Part shown: piece by piece, positions 45,738 through 55,464 of the stretch
How the letters are laid out: each line of letters starts with the position of its first letter
Numbering within the stretch: position 1 is the first letter of the stretch
NCBI GenBank assembly: GCA_046154645.1
Contig: JBJXDZ010000058.1
Coordinates: 8,363 to 72,362 of the forward strand
Direction: 5' to 3'
Source: Ga0077555 sp046154645
GTDB taxonomy: Bacteria; Pseudomonadota; Alphaproteobacteria; Rhizobiales; Hyphomicrobiaceae
DNA length: 64,000 nt
Made by a program: the position numbers and the translations under genes
The notes under the pieces: model-generated
Databases searched by the model: none
Told to the model about the DNA's origin: nothing
The model's input: only the letters and a program-made list of their open reading frames with translations

Positions 45738-46871
45738 TTAACGGCGCGTGACGCTCTCGATCCGGCTGAACGCTTCCAGAATCAATGACTTGCGATCGAG
45801 ATTGAGGGCCATGGCCTCGGCTTTCTCGCGCACGAGTGTTTCCCACAGCTCGGCCCAGGAGGCAAGCCTCGCGGCGGAAATCGCAGCCATACCGGGAGCC
45901 TGTCCTCCGGCAGGGTCGCCACCTGCCGCGCCGTTGGCCGCTGCCGCCCGGATCAGGCTGGCGAGGTGCTGCATCAGGAGTTCGTAGAAGGTCTCGAACT
46001 TGTCGGCGGCAGCAACCGAACCCAACTCGTCACCAAGCGTGTGCACCAGGCTCCAATCGATGCGCGGCAACCCCTTGAACAGCGCATCGATGCGGTCCTG
46101 CAGTTTCAGTCCGTCGCGCATCCACAGTACCAGCAAGCGGCGCACACTGCCCTGCGCGAGGGCGACCAGCCGCGTCCATTCAGCCGCGCCCGGCGGCTCG
46201 CGCTCAGTGGACATCAGAGCTGCCTGTGCCGCGCGCCGCAGGTTCTGCTCAGCCAGGGGCTGCAACGCCAGCGTGCGGCAGCGTGACCGAATTGTTGGCA
46301 GCAAGCGGCCAGGAGTCGCGGCCACGAGCACAACGAACGTGCGCGGCGGCGGCTCCTCCAGCGACTTGAGCAGGGCGTTGGCGGCGTTGACGTTCAGTTC
46401 ATCGGCTGAGTCGACGATGACAACCCGGTTGCTGTCCGTGGCAGCGGTATGGGCCAGGAACGCCTTGATGCGGCGCACCTCGTCGACGGGAATGGAGGCC
46501 GTGAAACGCTTGCCCTTCGGGTCCCAGGGGCGGCGAATGAGCAACAGGCCCGGATGCGACAGCGCCTGCACTTGCCGCGCGGCGACGGTCTCGGCTGCGA
46601 TATCGAGCGACTGGCCGAAGGGATCGCGCTCCGTTGGATCAGCCAGCGCATGCCGCGCGAAACGATAGGCGAGTGTGGCCTTGCCGATGCCTTCCGGACC
46701 GGTGATCAGCAAGCCATGATGCATGCGGCCAGAAGCGATGCCCGCCACCAGCGTCTGCTCGGCTTGCGAGTGCCCGTGCAATACGGTGGTCGCGCGTGGA
46801 TGCGGCACCTCGTCGAGGCGGTCAGCCTCGGGCAGCGCCTCGATCACCTGCAGGACGGGCGCGCGGGCCAT
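45738..46871 (-). CDS. holB: DNA polymerase III subunit delta'
   Basis: A 377-residue clamp-loader subunit. It has the AAA+ fold with MHHGLLITGPEGIGKATLAY (residues about 50-69; the P-loop Thr/Ser is replaced, as is usual in this non-hydrolysing subunit), NAANALLKSLEEPPP and the SRC motif in IRSRCRTL. Its start shares one base with the tmk stop codon, the usual alphaproteobacterial neighbour. Confidence 0.93.
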   Translation of the reverse strand: MARAPVLQVIEALPEADRLDEVPHPRATTVLHGHSQAEQTLVAGIASGRMHHGLLITGPEGIGKATLAYRFARHALADPTERDPFGQSLDIAAETVAARQVQALSHPGLLLIRRPWDPKGKRFTASIPVDEVRRIKAFLAHTAATDSNRVVIVDSADELNVNAANALLKSLEEPPPRTFVVLVAATPGRLLPTIRSRCRTLALQPLAEQNLRRAAQAALMSTEREPPGAAEWTRLVALAQGSVRRLLVLWMRDGLKLQDRIDALFKGLPRIDWSLVHTLGDELGSVAAADKFETFYELLMQHLASLIRAAAANGAAGGDPAGGQAPGMAAISAARLASWAELWETLVREKAEAMALNLDRKSLILEAFSRIESVTRR

Positions 46872-47521
46872 CAGGCGACACCGAAGCGGCCGGCCAGAAC
46901 GGCGCCTACTGCTGTCGCGATGGCCTCGACCGGTAGGCTGCCATCGATCACGGCGCAGCGCTGCGGCTCGCGGGCGGCAATGCCGAGAAAGCCGTGGCGA
47001 AGCCGCTCGTGGAAGGCCAGCTCGCGCGCCTCGAAGGGATCGCGATCGGTGAGCTGCGGCTGCAAGGTCGCCTGCCGCAATCGCGCCCGTTCAAGCCCGA
47101 CACGCGGCTCGAGATCGAGGATGAGGGTGAGATCTGGGCGCGTTGGGCCGACCACGACGGCTTCGAGGGCGTCGATATCGGTTGCCGCAACGGCGCCACC
47201 GGCCCCCTGATAAGCGCGGGTCGAATCCATGAAGCGATCCGAGATCACCCAATCGCCGCGAGCCAAGGCTGGACGGATCAAGCGCGTGAGGTGGTCGGCG
47301 CGGGCAGCTGAAAACAGCAGTGCTTCGGCAAGCGGCGAGCCTTGTGGCTGGCCACGCTCAAAGAGCACATCCCGGATCCGCTCCGCAAACGGCGAACCAC
47401 CGGGCTCGCGGGTGATCACCACGGTGCGTCCAGCCCGGCGCAAGTGATCGGCCAGCAGCCGCACCTGTGTGGACTTACCCGCGCCCTCGCCACCTTCGAA
47501 CGTGATGAAACGGCCTGCCAT
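46871..47521 (-). CDS. tmk: thymidylate kinase
   Basis: A 216-residue kinase that phosphorylates dTMP to dTDP. The P-loop FEGGEGAGKST (residues about 6-16), the DR(F/Y)xxSxxAYQG segment (DRFMDSTRAYQGAG) and the lid region are present. The ATG at 47521 gives the normal family length; upstream in-frame ATGs to 47557 would add non-conserved residues. It overlaps holB and follows the D-Ala-D-Ala carboxypeptidase gene by 59 nt. Confidence 0.95.
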   Translation of the reverse strand: MAGRFITFEGGEGAGKSTQVRLLADHLRRAGRTVVITREPGGSPFAERIRDVLFERGQPQGSPLAEALLFSAARADHLTRLIRPALARGDWVISDRFMDSTRAYQGAGGAVAATDIDALEAVVVGPTRPDLTLILDLEPRVGLERARLRQATLQPQLTDRDPFEARELAFHERLRHGFLGIAAREPQRCAVIDGSLPVEAIATAVGAVLAGRFGVA

Positions 47522-47580
47522 GGCTGGTGTCCTAGGCATGCGGACACGTCGCGTCAATCAGTGCCGCACCCGATGTGGCT

Positions 47581-48825
47581 TCATAGCGCCCAGCGGAACG
47601 CCATATGAATGAGCGTGTCGAGGCCACGCCGCATGACTCCGGCCGCGGCCACGTCCTCGCTGGCATAGAGGGGCACCTCGTTCACAGCTTGCGACGAAGA
47701 TGTGACCCGCAACATGGCGACGGGATCGCCTTTGCGGATGGGCGCTTTCAGCGGTCCCTGGTAGACGATTTCGGCCTTCAGCTTCTGGTTGGCCGGAAAA
47801 CGTGGCAACATGACGCTAAGGTCACCGTTACCGGTCAAGGGCAGCCACATGCGGCTGCCGCCCCAGACGCGGGCCTGACCGACGATCTCACCGGCATCGA
47901 ACAGCTTGAACTCGACGAAGCTCTTGAAGCCCCAGTCCAACAGCCGCAAAGCCTCAGATTTGCGATCCTCTTGCCGCTCCATGCCATTGATGACCAGGAT
48001 CAAGCGGCGATTGCCTTGCATGGCCGAGGCGACGATGCCATAGCCCGCTTCCTTGATGAAACCCGTCTTCATGCCATCCACGCCGAGGCCCGAGCCGATC
48101 AGCGGATTGCGATTCGGGAAGGGCTTGTGTTTGCGGTACTGGAACTCACGTTGCGAGAAGCGGGGATAGTACTCGGGATACTCTTTGATCAGGTGGCGGG
48201 CGACGATGGCAAGTTCGCGCGCCGTCATCAGATGCTCGGGATCGTAGAGACCGGTAGAATTCTTGAAGACCGACTTCTTCATCCCGAGCTTGCGCGCTTC
48301 CTCGGTCATCAGGCGGGCGAAGGCTTCCTCGCTGCCAGCCATGCCCTCTGCCACAACGATGCACGCATCGTTGCCGGACTGCACGATGATGCCCTGCAGC
48401 AGCTGGTCGAGCTTCTCGCGCGTGTTGACTGGCAGCAGCATGGCGGACGTGCCCGAGGGCGCTCCGCCCTTGCGCCAGGCGTTGGCCGAAACCAGGAATT
48501 CATCGTCCGGCTTGATCTGGCCGGTCTTCAGGGCTTTGAAGATCATTGCCAGCGTCATGAGTTTTGACATGCTGGCCGGCGCCATCAACTCGTCAGCCTT
48601 GTGCTGAAACAAGATTGCGCCCGAATCGGCGTCCATCAGAATCGCCTGTCGCGCCTTGGTGGTGGCTTCAGTCTGGCTGGCGGCGGCCGTCTGGGCGGCA
48701 GCCGGTGTAGCGAGCGTCGTGGCGAAGACGCCCACCAACAGCCCCACCGAGGTCAACACCGCGCCGGCGACGGCAAGCCCGCGCCGCAGGCGCGCCTGGA
48801 TGCGTTGAGGCAATAGCATTCGCAC
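47581..48825 (-). CDS. D-alanyl-D-alanine carboxypeptidase (PBP5/6 family)
   Basis: A 414-residue exported peptidoglycan carboxypeptidase (DacA/DacC/DacF type) that trims the terminal D-Ala of pentapeptides. It has an N-terminal signal or anchor helix ending in PAAAQ (about residue 45), the catalytic SxxK in ASMSKLMT, the SGN triad motif in VQSGNDAC and KTG in DGMKTGFI, then the PBP5 C-terminal beta domain and an amphipathic end (GLDTLIHMAFRW) that may bind the membrane. First gene of the tmk-holB-metG-tatD run; an rlpA gene often upstream in alphaproteobacteria is absent. Confidence 0.93.
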   Translation of the reverse strand: MRMLLPQRIQARLRRGLAVAGAVLTSVGLLVGVFATTLATPAAAQTAAASQTEATTKARQAILMDADSGAILFQHKADELMAPASMSKLMTLAMIFKALKTGQIKPDDEFLVSANAWRKGGAPSGTSAMLLPVNTREKLDQLLQGIIVQSGNDACIVVAEGMAGSEEAFARLMTEEARKLGMKKSVFKNSTGLYDPEHLMTARELAIVARHLIKEYPEYYPRFSQREFQYRKHKPFPNRNPLIGSGLGVDGMKTGFIKEAGYGIVASAMQGNRRLILVINGMERQEDRKSEALRLLDWGFKSFVEFKLFDAGEIVGQARVWGGSRMWLPLTGNGDLSVMLPRFPANQKLKAEIVYQGPLKAPIRKGDPVAMLRVTSSSQAVNEVPLYASEDVAAAGVMRRGLDTLIHMAFRWAL

Positions 48826-49054
48826 GTCCGGTCGTTGGAGATCGAGTCGCGCCGACTATCGCCAAGCGTGACCCTTGAAGTCAATTGCTGACTGTCGATC
48901 AAGGATGCCATAATCAGCATGTCCGCTCATCCGTTGCAAGGACGCCCAGGCCCACAGACCGGCAGCACGGCACTCGTGGAGCCGGAACGATCGCGTCGGT
49001 TTTCAGCTTGTTTGTGACAAAGCCGTCGCTAAGACTTGTTTCGAATGAACATTC

Positions 49055-50008
49055 ATGGCGGTCATGGCCTACAGGCTGAAGCTCAAAGAAGATATTCAAT
49101 CCGGGTTACGGCGAATCCTCGTCGAACAGTGCGAACAGGCCGAAAGGCAACTGGCGGCCGCTGCCGATCCCGCCACCGCCGTGCATGAGGCGCGAAAGTG
49201 TCTGAAGCGCATGCGAGCGGCCCTGCGCCTGGTCCGCGACGGTCTCGGTGAGAACGTGTGGCAGCGCGAAAATGCCTGCATTCGGGACGTCGCTCGCAGC
49301 CTCTCGCCCTTGCGGGATCGCGACGCTACGGGGCAAACCCTGAAAATGCTGGCAATCGACGCGCCTCGCCCGCTGGCCAAGGCGTTGGCGGCCCTGGAGA
49401 GCCATTTCGACACCACGGAAGCCGGTACAGCCAACCCCGGCCAGTCCCGACAGACCGTCATGGCCACCGCCTGCACCGACCTAGCCGCCTTCCGAGGCCG
49501 TTGCCAAGACCTGCGTCTTACGGGAACCACGACGGAGATCATCGAGCAAGGCCTCAAGCGCAACCATGCCCGGGGGCGCGCCATGCTGGCCGCGCTGGGT
49601 GAGGCGCCGGAGCAAGAAGCTCTGCACAATCTACGCAAGGCCGTGCAGGTGCATTGGCGGCACATGACACTGCTCAGCGCCGCCTGGCCAGAGGTTCTGA
49701 AGGCGCGGGCGGAGGAAGCTCGCGCCGTTTCCATGCTTCTTGGCGAAGACCAGGACCTGGCCATGATCGAGCGGGGTGTGCTCGACGGCGCGCCGCACGG
49801 TCTCACCCGTGCGGCGATCGGGCATATCGTTCGCGCCTGCCAGCACCGCCGGCGCGCCACGCAGATTGAGGCCATCGCCCGCGCCAATCGCCTGTTTCTG
49901 GGGAAACCCCGACACTTCGCCCTTCGGCTCCGTCAGGCGTGGACCATCTCCGCCACGCTGAAAGGAGATACTGAACAGGACGCTCGGCAGGCAAGAAAAC
50001 AGATTTAG
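49055..50008 (+). CDS. CHAD domain protein
   Basis: A 317-residue all-helical protein of the CHAD family, whose members bind inorganic polyphosphate through conserved histidines and basic residues. The repeated AVHEARKCLKRMRAALRLVR (residues about 43-62) and LHNLRKAVQVHWRHM elements are the two halves of the domain. There is no accompanying CYTH domain. It is divergent from the carboxypeptidase gene and alone. The ribosome-binding site is poor, and the ATG at 49067 is an alternative start. Confidence 0.85.
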   Translation: MAVMAYRLKLKEDIQSGLRRILVEQCEQAERQLAAAADPATAVHEARKCLKRMRAALRLVRDGLGENVWQRENACIRDVARSLSPLRDRDATGQTLKMLAIDAPRPLAKALAALESHFDTTEAGTANPGQSRQTVMATACTDLAAFRGRCQDLRLTGTTTEIIEQGLKRNHARGRAMLAALGEAPEQEALHNLRKAVQVHWRHMTLLSAAWPEVLKARAEEARAVSMLLGEDQDLAMIERGVLDGAPHGLTRAAIGHIVRACQHRRRATQIEAIARANRLFLGKPRHFALRLRQAWTISATLKGDTEQDARQARKQI

Positions 50009-50178
50009 CCTGCGCGACCAGAAGCTTGCGCGCGGCCAACGCGGCCTTTTCCGGTGCGACCCTCCGACCGCCCATCGATTGGGGCTGGCGCTCAACCGAC
50101 TCCGTTGGCTAGAAGTAGGCTGCGGGAGGCAGCAAGTTGGGGTACTGGGTCGGGTCAACGCTGCCGGCAGGAGGAAGC

Positions 50179-50781
50179 ATGGGTCCGTATTTCCGGGCGG
50201 TCTCATTGGCATGGGCGATCGTCGGCCTTGCGGCGGCAGGATCGGCGCTGGCCCAGAAGGACAAGCCGGGCGACGCCGCGTTGCGCCTGGCCAAAGCGCG
50301 CGACGTGGTGCAGACACTGTCCGATCGCCTGCGGCTTGAAATCACGTTGGCGTTGAAAGCCGGGCCCGCTGCCAACGCCATCGGCGTTTGCCAGACGACG
50401 GCACCTGGACTGACATCGGCCCTGGCAGATGAGACCGGCGTCGAATTGCTGCGCGTCTCGCACAAGCTGCGCAACCCCGAGAACGCACCTGACGACTTCG
50501 AAGACCGCGTCCTGCAGAAATTCCAGGCCAAGCTCGACTCGGGTGCGGAAATCGCCAAGCTCGAGCATTCCGAAATCGTCGTCACCGCGGAAGGCGACAA
50601 GCTGTTTCGCTACATGCGCGCCATCCCAGTGCAAGAGCAGTGCCTCGTGTGCCACGGCACAGATGTGAAGCAGGACGTCAAGGCCGAGATCGCGCGCCTC
50701 TATCCGGAGGACAAGGCAATCGGCTACAAGCTCGGCGAATTGCGCGGAGCATTCTCGCTCATTCAGATCATCGAGGAATAG
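50179..50781 (+). CDS. exported DUF3365 (Tll0287-like) haem-binding protein
   Basis: A 200-residue periplasmic protein with a signal peptide (residues 1 to about 26, ending SALA) and the Tll0287/DUF3365 domain. A c-type haem attachment site, CLVCHG, is near the C-terminus, and VCQTTAPG with LLRVSHKLRNPENAPDDFE are typical of the family. It may be a redox or gas sensor. AGGAGG lies 4 nt before the chosen ATG; the frame is open to 50137. Its 3' end overlaps the convergent O-antigen ligase gene by 14 nt. Confidence 0.85.
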   Translation: MGPYFRAVSLAWAIVGLAAAGSALAQKDKPGDAALRLAKARDVVQTLSDRLRLEITLALKAGPAANAIGVCQTTAPGLTSALADETGVELLRVSHKLRNPENAPDDFEDRVLQKFQAKLDSGAEIAKLEHSEIVVTAEGDKLFRYMRAIPVQEQCLVCHGTDVKQDVKAEIARLYPEDKAIGYKLGELRGAFSLIQIIEE

Positions 50782-52075
50782 GGCCACCGCCTCTGCGGCG
50801 CGCGATCTCGATGGCGAGCATCAGCAGCAGCGCCCAGATGCCGTAGGCCGCCATGAACCACGTCTGCCAGATTCCCCAGCTGAAAGCCCCGATCAGGACG
50901 GCTGAGACGAAGCTCGCCAGCGCATAAGGTTGCACCTCGGGCGGCAACCGGAACAGTTGGCGCAACAGGAGCAAGCCGATCGCCAGGAGCAGCACGGCAC
51001 CCACGGCACCAAGCTCGTACCAGGTCTGCATGAAGATGTTGTGCGCATGCCGCCCGGTGCGCTGTGGATAGCTGTGGCCTTCGCGCCGCTCTGCCGTGGC
51101 CATTGCCCGCTCGTCCAGCGACTTGGTCGCCGCCACACCGACGCCCAGCAGCGGCGCCTGCATAGATTTGGTCGCCGTCACGCTCCACAATATAATGCGC
51201 TGGCGGCCTGTGTCGGGAATCCACTGCGCCTGATGCAACCCGGCCGCATAGCTCGCCACGGCGATCGGCACCACCAGGATGGTCGCCGCAATCCAGCCCA
51301 CGACCAACATTGGCCGCAGGACGCGTGGCAGCAGCAGCACGCCGACAAAGGCCACGCCGGCGAAAGCCACCGCCAGCATGGAAGTCTCGTGTGCTGAATT
51401 GAAAACGCCAACTCCCGTCAAGACAAGCAGGACGCCCGCTGCGATGCGTGCCGCAGCCACCGAAAGCAGACTGCGCAGCATTAGCAATGTTGGCCAGACA
51501 GCGAGGCACAGCACCGCAAAACTGCGATTGAGTACATAGTCACCGATCGAGATTACCGCGCCGCCCTGCACGTTGATGTGTTTGGGATCGGGTCTTGCCA
51601 TGGGCAGCAAGTTGAACAGCGAGCGTTTGATCCACTGCCCTGACAGCACCTCGATGGCCAGGAACAGCGCCCCGATGAGAGTGCCGACGATCACACCGCG
51701 GGCCAACCGCTCCAAGGTCTGGTCGTCAAGCCGACCCATGCCCCGTCCGGCCAACCAGCCTAGGGCCAGCAGCAGCCAGAAGAATACCACCTTGCCCAAG
51801 GCTTCGCCTCGATCCGCCGACCACAGGGCATTGACCGCCAGATAGACGCCGAGCGCTAGAAGCACCCAGTTGAAGGGCGTGGCCGTCCACACCGTGACCG
51901 TCCGCAATCCTTCGAGAAACAACAATGCCAGCACGGGAACCAGTGCGATGGCAATAAACGTTGCCGCCGAACCGCGCGGCGCCATCATAGCAGCGGCCAT
52001 AGCCACCAGCGGCACGACCGGAGCCAGCCGGCCAAGCGGCGCGAGGCTGGCCGATGTTGTCGGCATAGGACTCAT
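50768..52075 (-). CDS. O-antigen ligase family membrane protein
   Basis: A 435-residue inner-membrane protein with about ten to twelve helices and the Wzy_C/WaaL signature: a large loop and then HAHNIFMQTWYELGAVGAVL with the conserved His. Such proteins join polymerised O-antigen or another glycan to a lipid acceptor on the periplasmic side. No other lipopolysaccharide gene is nearby. The start is uncertain: ATG at 52075 is used; a GTG at 52114 is possible. Tail overlap with the DUF3365 gene. Confidence 0.85.
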   Translation of the reverse strand: MSPMPTTSASLAPLGRLAPVVPLVAMAAAMMAPRGSAATFIAIALVPVLALLFLEGLRTVTVWTATPFNWVLLALGVYLAVNALWSADRGEALGKVVFFWLLLALGWLAGRGMGRLDDQTLERLARGVIVGTLIGALFLAIEVLSGQWIKRSLFNLLPMARPDPKHINVQGGAVISIGDYVLNRSFAVLCLAVWPTLLMLRSLLSVAAARIAAGVLLVLTGVGVFNSAHETSMLAVAFAGVAFVGVLLLPRVLRPMLVVGWIAATILVVPIAVASYAAGLHQAQWIPDTGRQRIILWSVTATKSMQAPLLGVGVAATKSLDERAMATAERREGHSYPQRTGRHAHNIFMQTWYELGAVGAVLLLAIGLLLLRQLFRLPPEVQPYALASFVSAVLIGAFSWGIWQTWFMAAYGIWALLLMLAIEIARRRGGGPIPR

Positions 52076-52260
52076 TTGCACGATGCGTCTGGCCTCGACA
52101 GTTGGGGCTTGCACGGCTTGCGGTTCGCCCCCGGAACCCTATAGTTCTGACGAACACGGGTCAAAGGTGGCATCAGCGCCTGTGGCCAGATTGCCGCAGT
52201 GGGTCCACGCACGCGAAGCGAACCCATGTGAACCACGTGCGACTGTTGCAGGAGATGTGC

Positions 52261-53397
52261 GTGCTATCGACAAGCCACTTCAACGCCGACGCCATCATCG
52301 CCGGCCTGATGCCATGGGTGATGATCGAAAGCCCGACCTACGATGCCGCCGCTGTCAATCAAATGATGAATCTGGCAGAGGCCGCCATGCGCCCGCTCGG
52401 CGCCCGTATCGAGCGCATTGGCGGCAGCGATGGGCTCGGCGATATCGTGCTCGCACGGCTGGGACCGCAAGTCGCCACCAATGAGCGCGGCATCCTCATC
52501 TTGTCGCATCTCGACACCGTGCACCTTGTTGGCACTCTGGCGGGCAAACTGCCGCTGCGCCGCGACGGCGACCGGTACTATGGTCCGGGCATCTACGACA
52601 TGAAAGGCGGGGTCCGTATCGCCATCCACGCACTTCAGGCTGTGCTCGCCGCCAGCGCCGGCCCGCGACTGCCGGTCACGTGGATGTTCGTCCCCGACGA
52701 GGAGATCGGGAGCCCGTCGTCGCGCGAGCGCATCGAAGCGGAGGCGCGCCGGGCCAAGTACGTGCTGGTCACAGAGCCGTGCAAGAATGGCGTCATTGTC
52801 ACCGGACGTTTCGCCTTCCAGCGCTTCTGGCTGAAGGTCGACGGGCGCCCTGCCCATGCCGGCGCCAACAATCACCAAGGCCGCAGTGCCATCCGCGCCA
52901 TGGCGCGCCTTGTCGAGAAGGTCGAATCCATGACCGATTTCGCGCGCGGCATCACCTTCAGTGTCGGCCGCATCAACGGCGGCACCTTCGTCAACGTGAT
53001 GCCAGTTGAATGTCGGGCCGAGATACTCACAGTGGCCCCCAGCATGGCCATCTACCACGAGATCGGCGAACGCTTGCGCGCACTGGAAGGCGAGAGCGAC
53101 GGCACACGCGTGACACTCGAGGCGGGGCCCGTCCGACCGCTGTGGGAGCCCAATCGCGACACACTTGCCCTGTTCGATCGCGCCAAGAGACTTGCTGGTG
53201 AAATCGGCTTTGAATTGAAGCATGGGTCGTTCGGTGGCGGTAGCGACGGCAATTTCACTGGCGCCTTGGGCGTGGCCACGCTCGACGGCCTCGGTGTCGA
53301 TGGCGCCGGCGCGCACACGTTCGAAGAACATCTGCTCGTATCATCGCTTGTTCCCCGATGCCGGTTGTTTGCCGAATTGCTCGCCAGCCTCGACTGA
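52261..53397 (+). CDS. M20 family metallopeptidase (carboxypeptidase G2-like)
   Basis: A 378-residue zinc peptidase. Metal ligands are in SHLDTVH (His, Asp bridging YGPGIYDMKGG), VPDEEIGS (catalytic Glu plus ligand), VTEP and GAHTFEEH (His). The insert dimerisation domain is in the middle (about residues 175-285). CPG2-like members cleave C-terminal glutamate or acyl-amino acids. I chose GTG at 52261, which is 6 nt after GGAG; ATG at 52255 abuts that site and is less likely. Confidence 0.88.
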   Translation: MLSTSHFNADAIIAGLMPWVMIESPTYDAAAVNQMMNLAEAAMRPLGARIERIGGSDGLGDIVLARLGPQVATNERGILILSHLDTVHLVGTLAGKLPLRRDGDRYYGPGIYDMKGGVRIAIHALQAVLAASAGPRLPVTWMFVPDEEIGSPSSRERIEAEARRAKYVLVTEPCKNGVIVTGRFAFQRFWLKVDGRPAHAGANNHQGRSAIRAMARLVEKVESMTDFARGITFSVGRINGGTFVNVMPVECRAEILTVAPSMAIYHEIGERLRALEGESDGTRVTLEAGPVRPLWEPNRDTLALFDRAKRLAGEIGFELKHGSFGGGSDGNFTGALGVATLDGLGVDGAGAHTFEEHLLVSSLVPRCRLFAELLASLD

Positions 53398-53484
53398 ATT
53401 CAACTCTGGCGCTGTCCGCGGCAACCAATCCAATCGCCGACAGCAGCCGTAGTGTCCGCATTCCTCCAACTCCAGTTCCAGATC

Positions 53485-54540
53485 ATGCAACTCAAGACCC
53501 CGCCGCCTGCCGCGCCCAATCCGCACTTGCCAGCTGGTCACCCGGCTGTCATGGGTGGCCGTGTCGGCGTGCTACTGCTCAACTTGGGCACCCCCGACGG
53601 GACCGACTTCTGGTCGATGCGCCGCTATCTCAAGGAATTTCTGTCGGACCGCCGCGTCATCGAAGTGCCTCGGCTGATCTGGTGGCCGATCCTCAACCTG
53701 ATCATTCTGCAGAAGCGTCCGGGACCTAAAGGACGCGACTATGAAACGATCTGGAACAAGGAGCGCAACGAGGGGCCACTCAAGACAATCACGAGATCGC
53801 AGGCGGAAAAGCTCGGCCAAGCCCTCGGCGCAGAGCCGCGCATCCTGGTCGACTGGGCCATGCGCTATGCCAACCCGACGACGGAAAGTCGTATCCGGGC
53901 GCTACAAGCGCAAGGCTGCGACCGCATCCTGCTGGTGCCGCTCTACCCCCAGTATGCCGCCGCCACGACAGCCACCGCTGCCGATCACGCGTTTCGCGCG
54001 CTGATGAAAATGCGCTGGCAGCCGGCCGTCCGCGTGGCGCCGTCCTGGCACGACGATCCCGCCTACATCGCCGGCCTCGCTGCGTCCGTGCGTGCGAACC
54101 TGGCCAAGCTCGATTTCGAGCCGGAAAAGATCATCGCGACCTTCCATGGCATGCCGGAGAATTATCTCACCCAGGGTGACCCCTATCACTGTCAGTGCCT
54201 GAAGACGTCGCGCCTGCTACGCGAGGCCATGGCTCTCCCGCAGGATCGCTGGGTGACCTCGTTCCAGTCCCGTTTCGGCAACGACCCCTGGCTCCAACCC
54301 TACACCGACGAAACGGTGGCCGCATTGGCCAAGTCCGGCGTCAAGCGCATCGCCATGGTCGCACCGGGCTTTGCAGCCGACTGCCTGGAAACGCTCGAGG
54401 AACTCGATGTCGAGAACCGAGACATCTTCATGCAGAATGGCGGTGAAAAATTCGCTTATCTTCCCGCCCTCAACGATAGCGTAGAAGGCATGTCTGTCAT
54501 CGAGGCGGTGGTCCGCCGCGAGCTGATGGGCTGGATTTGA
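53485..54540 (+). CDS. hemH: ferrochelatase
   Basis: A 351-residue enzyme that inserts ferrous iron into protoporphyrin IX, the last step of haem synthesis. VGVLLLNLGTPDG (about residues 27-39), the catalytic His in ATFHGMPENYLTQGDPYHCQC, and PGFAADCLETLEELDVENRD with the second catalytic Glu are present. Neither ATG at 53485 nor GTG at 53452 has a clear ribosome-binding site; 53485 is preferred by length. It stands alone, convergent with the SDR gene. Confidence 0.95.
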   Translation: MQLKTPPPAAPNPHLPAGHPAVMGGRVGVLLLNLGTPDGTDFWSMRRYLKEFLSDRRVIEVPRLIWWPILNLIILQKRPGPKGRDYETIWNKERNEGPLKTITRSQAEKLGQALGAEPRILVDWAMRYANPTTESRIRALQAQGCDRILLVPLYPQYAAATTATAADHAFRALMKMRWQPAVRVAPSWHDDPAYIAGLAASVRANLAKLDFEPEKIIATFHGMPENYLTQGDPYHCQCLKTSRLLREAMALPQDRWVTSFQSRFGNDPWLQPYTDETVAALAKSGVKRIAMVAPGFAADCLETLEELDVENRDIFMQNGGEKFAYLPALNDSVEGMSVIEAVVRRELMGWI

Positions 54541-54582
54541 GCGTCGCGCCTTACTCGGCGCTGTCACGCTCCCTCGATATCC

Positions 54583-55443
54583 TCAATAGCTGGGCTTGGC
54601 GGCGTGCGGAGTGAGTTGCAGCTCGTGCGTCCAGGCCGAGCGATCCTGCGTGTGCAGGTAGTAGAACGCGTCGGCGATACTGACAGGGTTCATGATCAGC
54701 TCGGGCGTCTTTTGCCCTTTCGGCATCGCGCGGGTCCCAGGTGAATCAATGGTACCGTCGATCACCACGTTGGCGACGTGGATGCCGTGCTCCGAGTACT
54801 CTTCGGTCAGCACTTGCGACAGTGCGCGCATCATGACGCGCGGATAGTAAAGCGACTCCCCCGTCTTGCGCTTGGTGCCGCGCAGCGACTTGGAATTGTT
54901 GGAGAAGAAGAACGATCCCACGCCCTTCTTGCGCATGGCTGGTAGCACTTCCTTGGCCACCAGGAAGGGTCCACGGCTGGCGATGTGCTGCGCCGTGTCG
55001 AACATTTCGATTGGGATGTACTCGAGCAGCTCTTTGTCGGGCGGCAGATCGCGGCCCTCAAGGTAGCCTGCGTTGTAGATCAGCACATCGGGATCGCCGG
55101 CGTCTTTACGGATGGTTGCGAACGCCGAGGCCACCGACGCCTGCGACGACAAATCCAACTCGACGATGGCGCAATCGCCACCCTGCTCCGTGATCGCCGC
55201 CGAAAGTGCCGAAGCGTTAGCTGAACTCCGTGTGGTGAGGACGACGAAGAAGCCCTCCTTCGCAAACTTCTGCGCGATGGCGCCGCCAATCCCCCAGCGC
55301 ACACCGACGGGTAAAGCTGAATCGTCCAGCGCCTTGCCGTGTGCGAGTTTGGTATTGCGGCCGTCGGACTGCCACTTCGAGGTGGCGCCAACGATCACGG
55401 CGACCGGCTTCATTTTGCTGTTGGCGCGGCTGGCTTGGCTCAT
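54583..55443 (-). CDS. divergent short-chain dehydrogenase/reductase
   Basis: A 286-residue Rossmann-fold protein of the SDR superfamily. The first strand and loop (VAVIVGATS) are separated from the rest of the nucleotide motif (WGIGGAIAQKFAKEGF) by about 28 extra residues, so the TGxxxGxG motif is split. YNAGYLEG corresponds to the NNAG motif. The catalytic Ser is probably in FFFSNNS, and the Tyr in LYYPRVMMRAL, but the Lys of YxxxK is missing. It may have a different proton relay or be non-catalytic. It lies 83 nt downstream of a Baeyer-Villiger-type monooxygenase on the same strand. Confidence 0.82.
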   Translation of the reverse strand: MSQASRANSKMKPVAVIVGATSKWQSDGRNTKLAHGKALDDSALPVGVRWGIGGAIAQKFAKEGFFVVLTTRSSANASALSAAITEQGGDCAIVELDLSSQASVASAFATIRKDAGDPDVLIYNAGYLEGRDLPPDKELLEYIPIEMFDTAQHIASRGPFLVAKEVLPAMRKKGVGSFFFSNNSKSLRGTKRKTGESLYYPRVMMRALSQVLTEEYSEHGIHVANVVIDGTIDSPGTRAMPKGQKTPELIMNPVSIADAFYYLHTQDRSAWTHELQLTPHAAKPSY

Positions 55444-55464
55444 GCTGCAACTCCTTACATGGGC

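Noticed and set aside
52264..53331. 355-codon minus-strand frame opposite the M20 peptidase gene
   Set aside because: The plus strand carries all zinc-ligand motifs in the right order, so this frame is a shadow.
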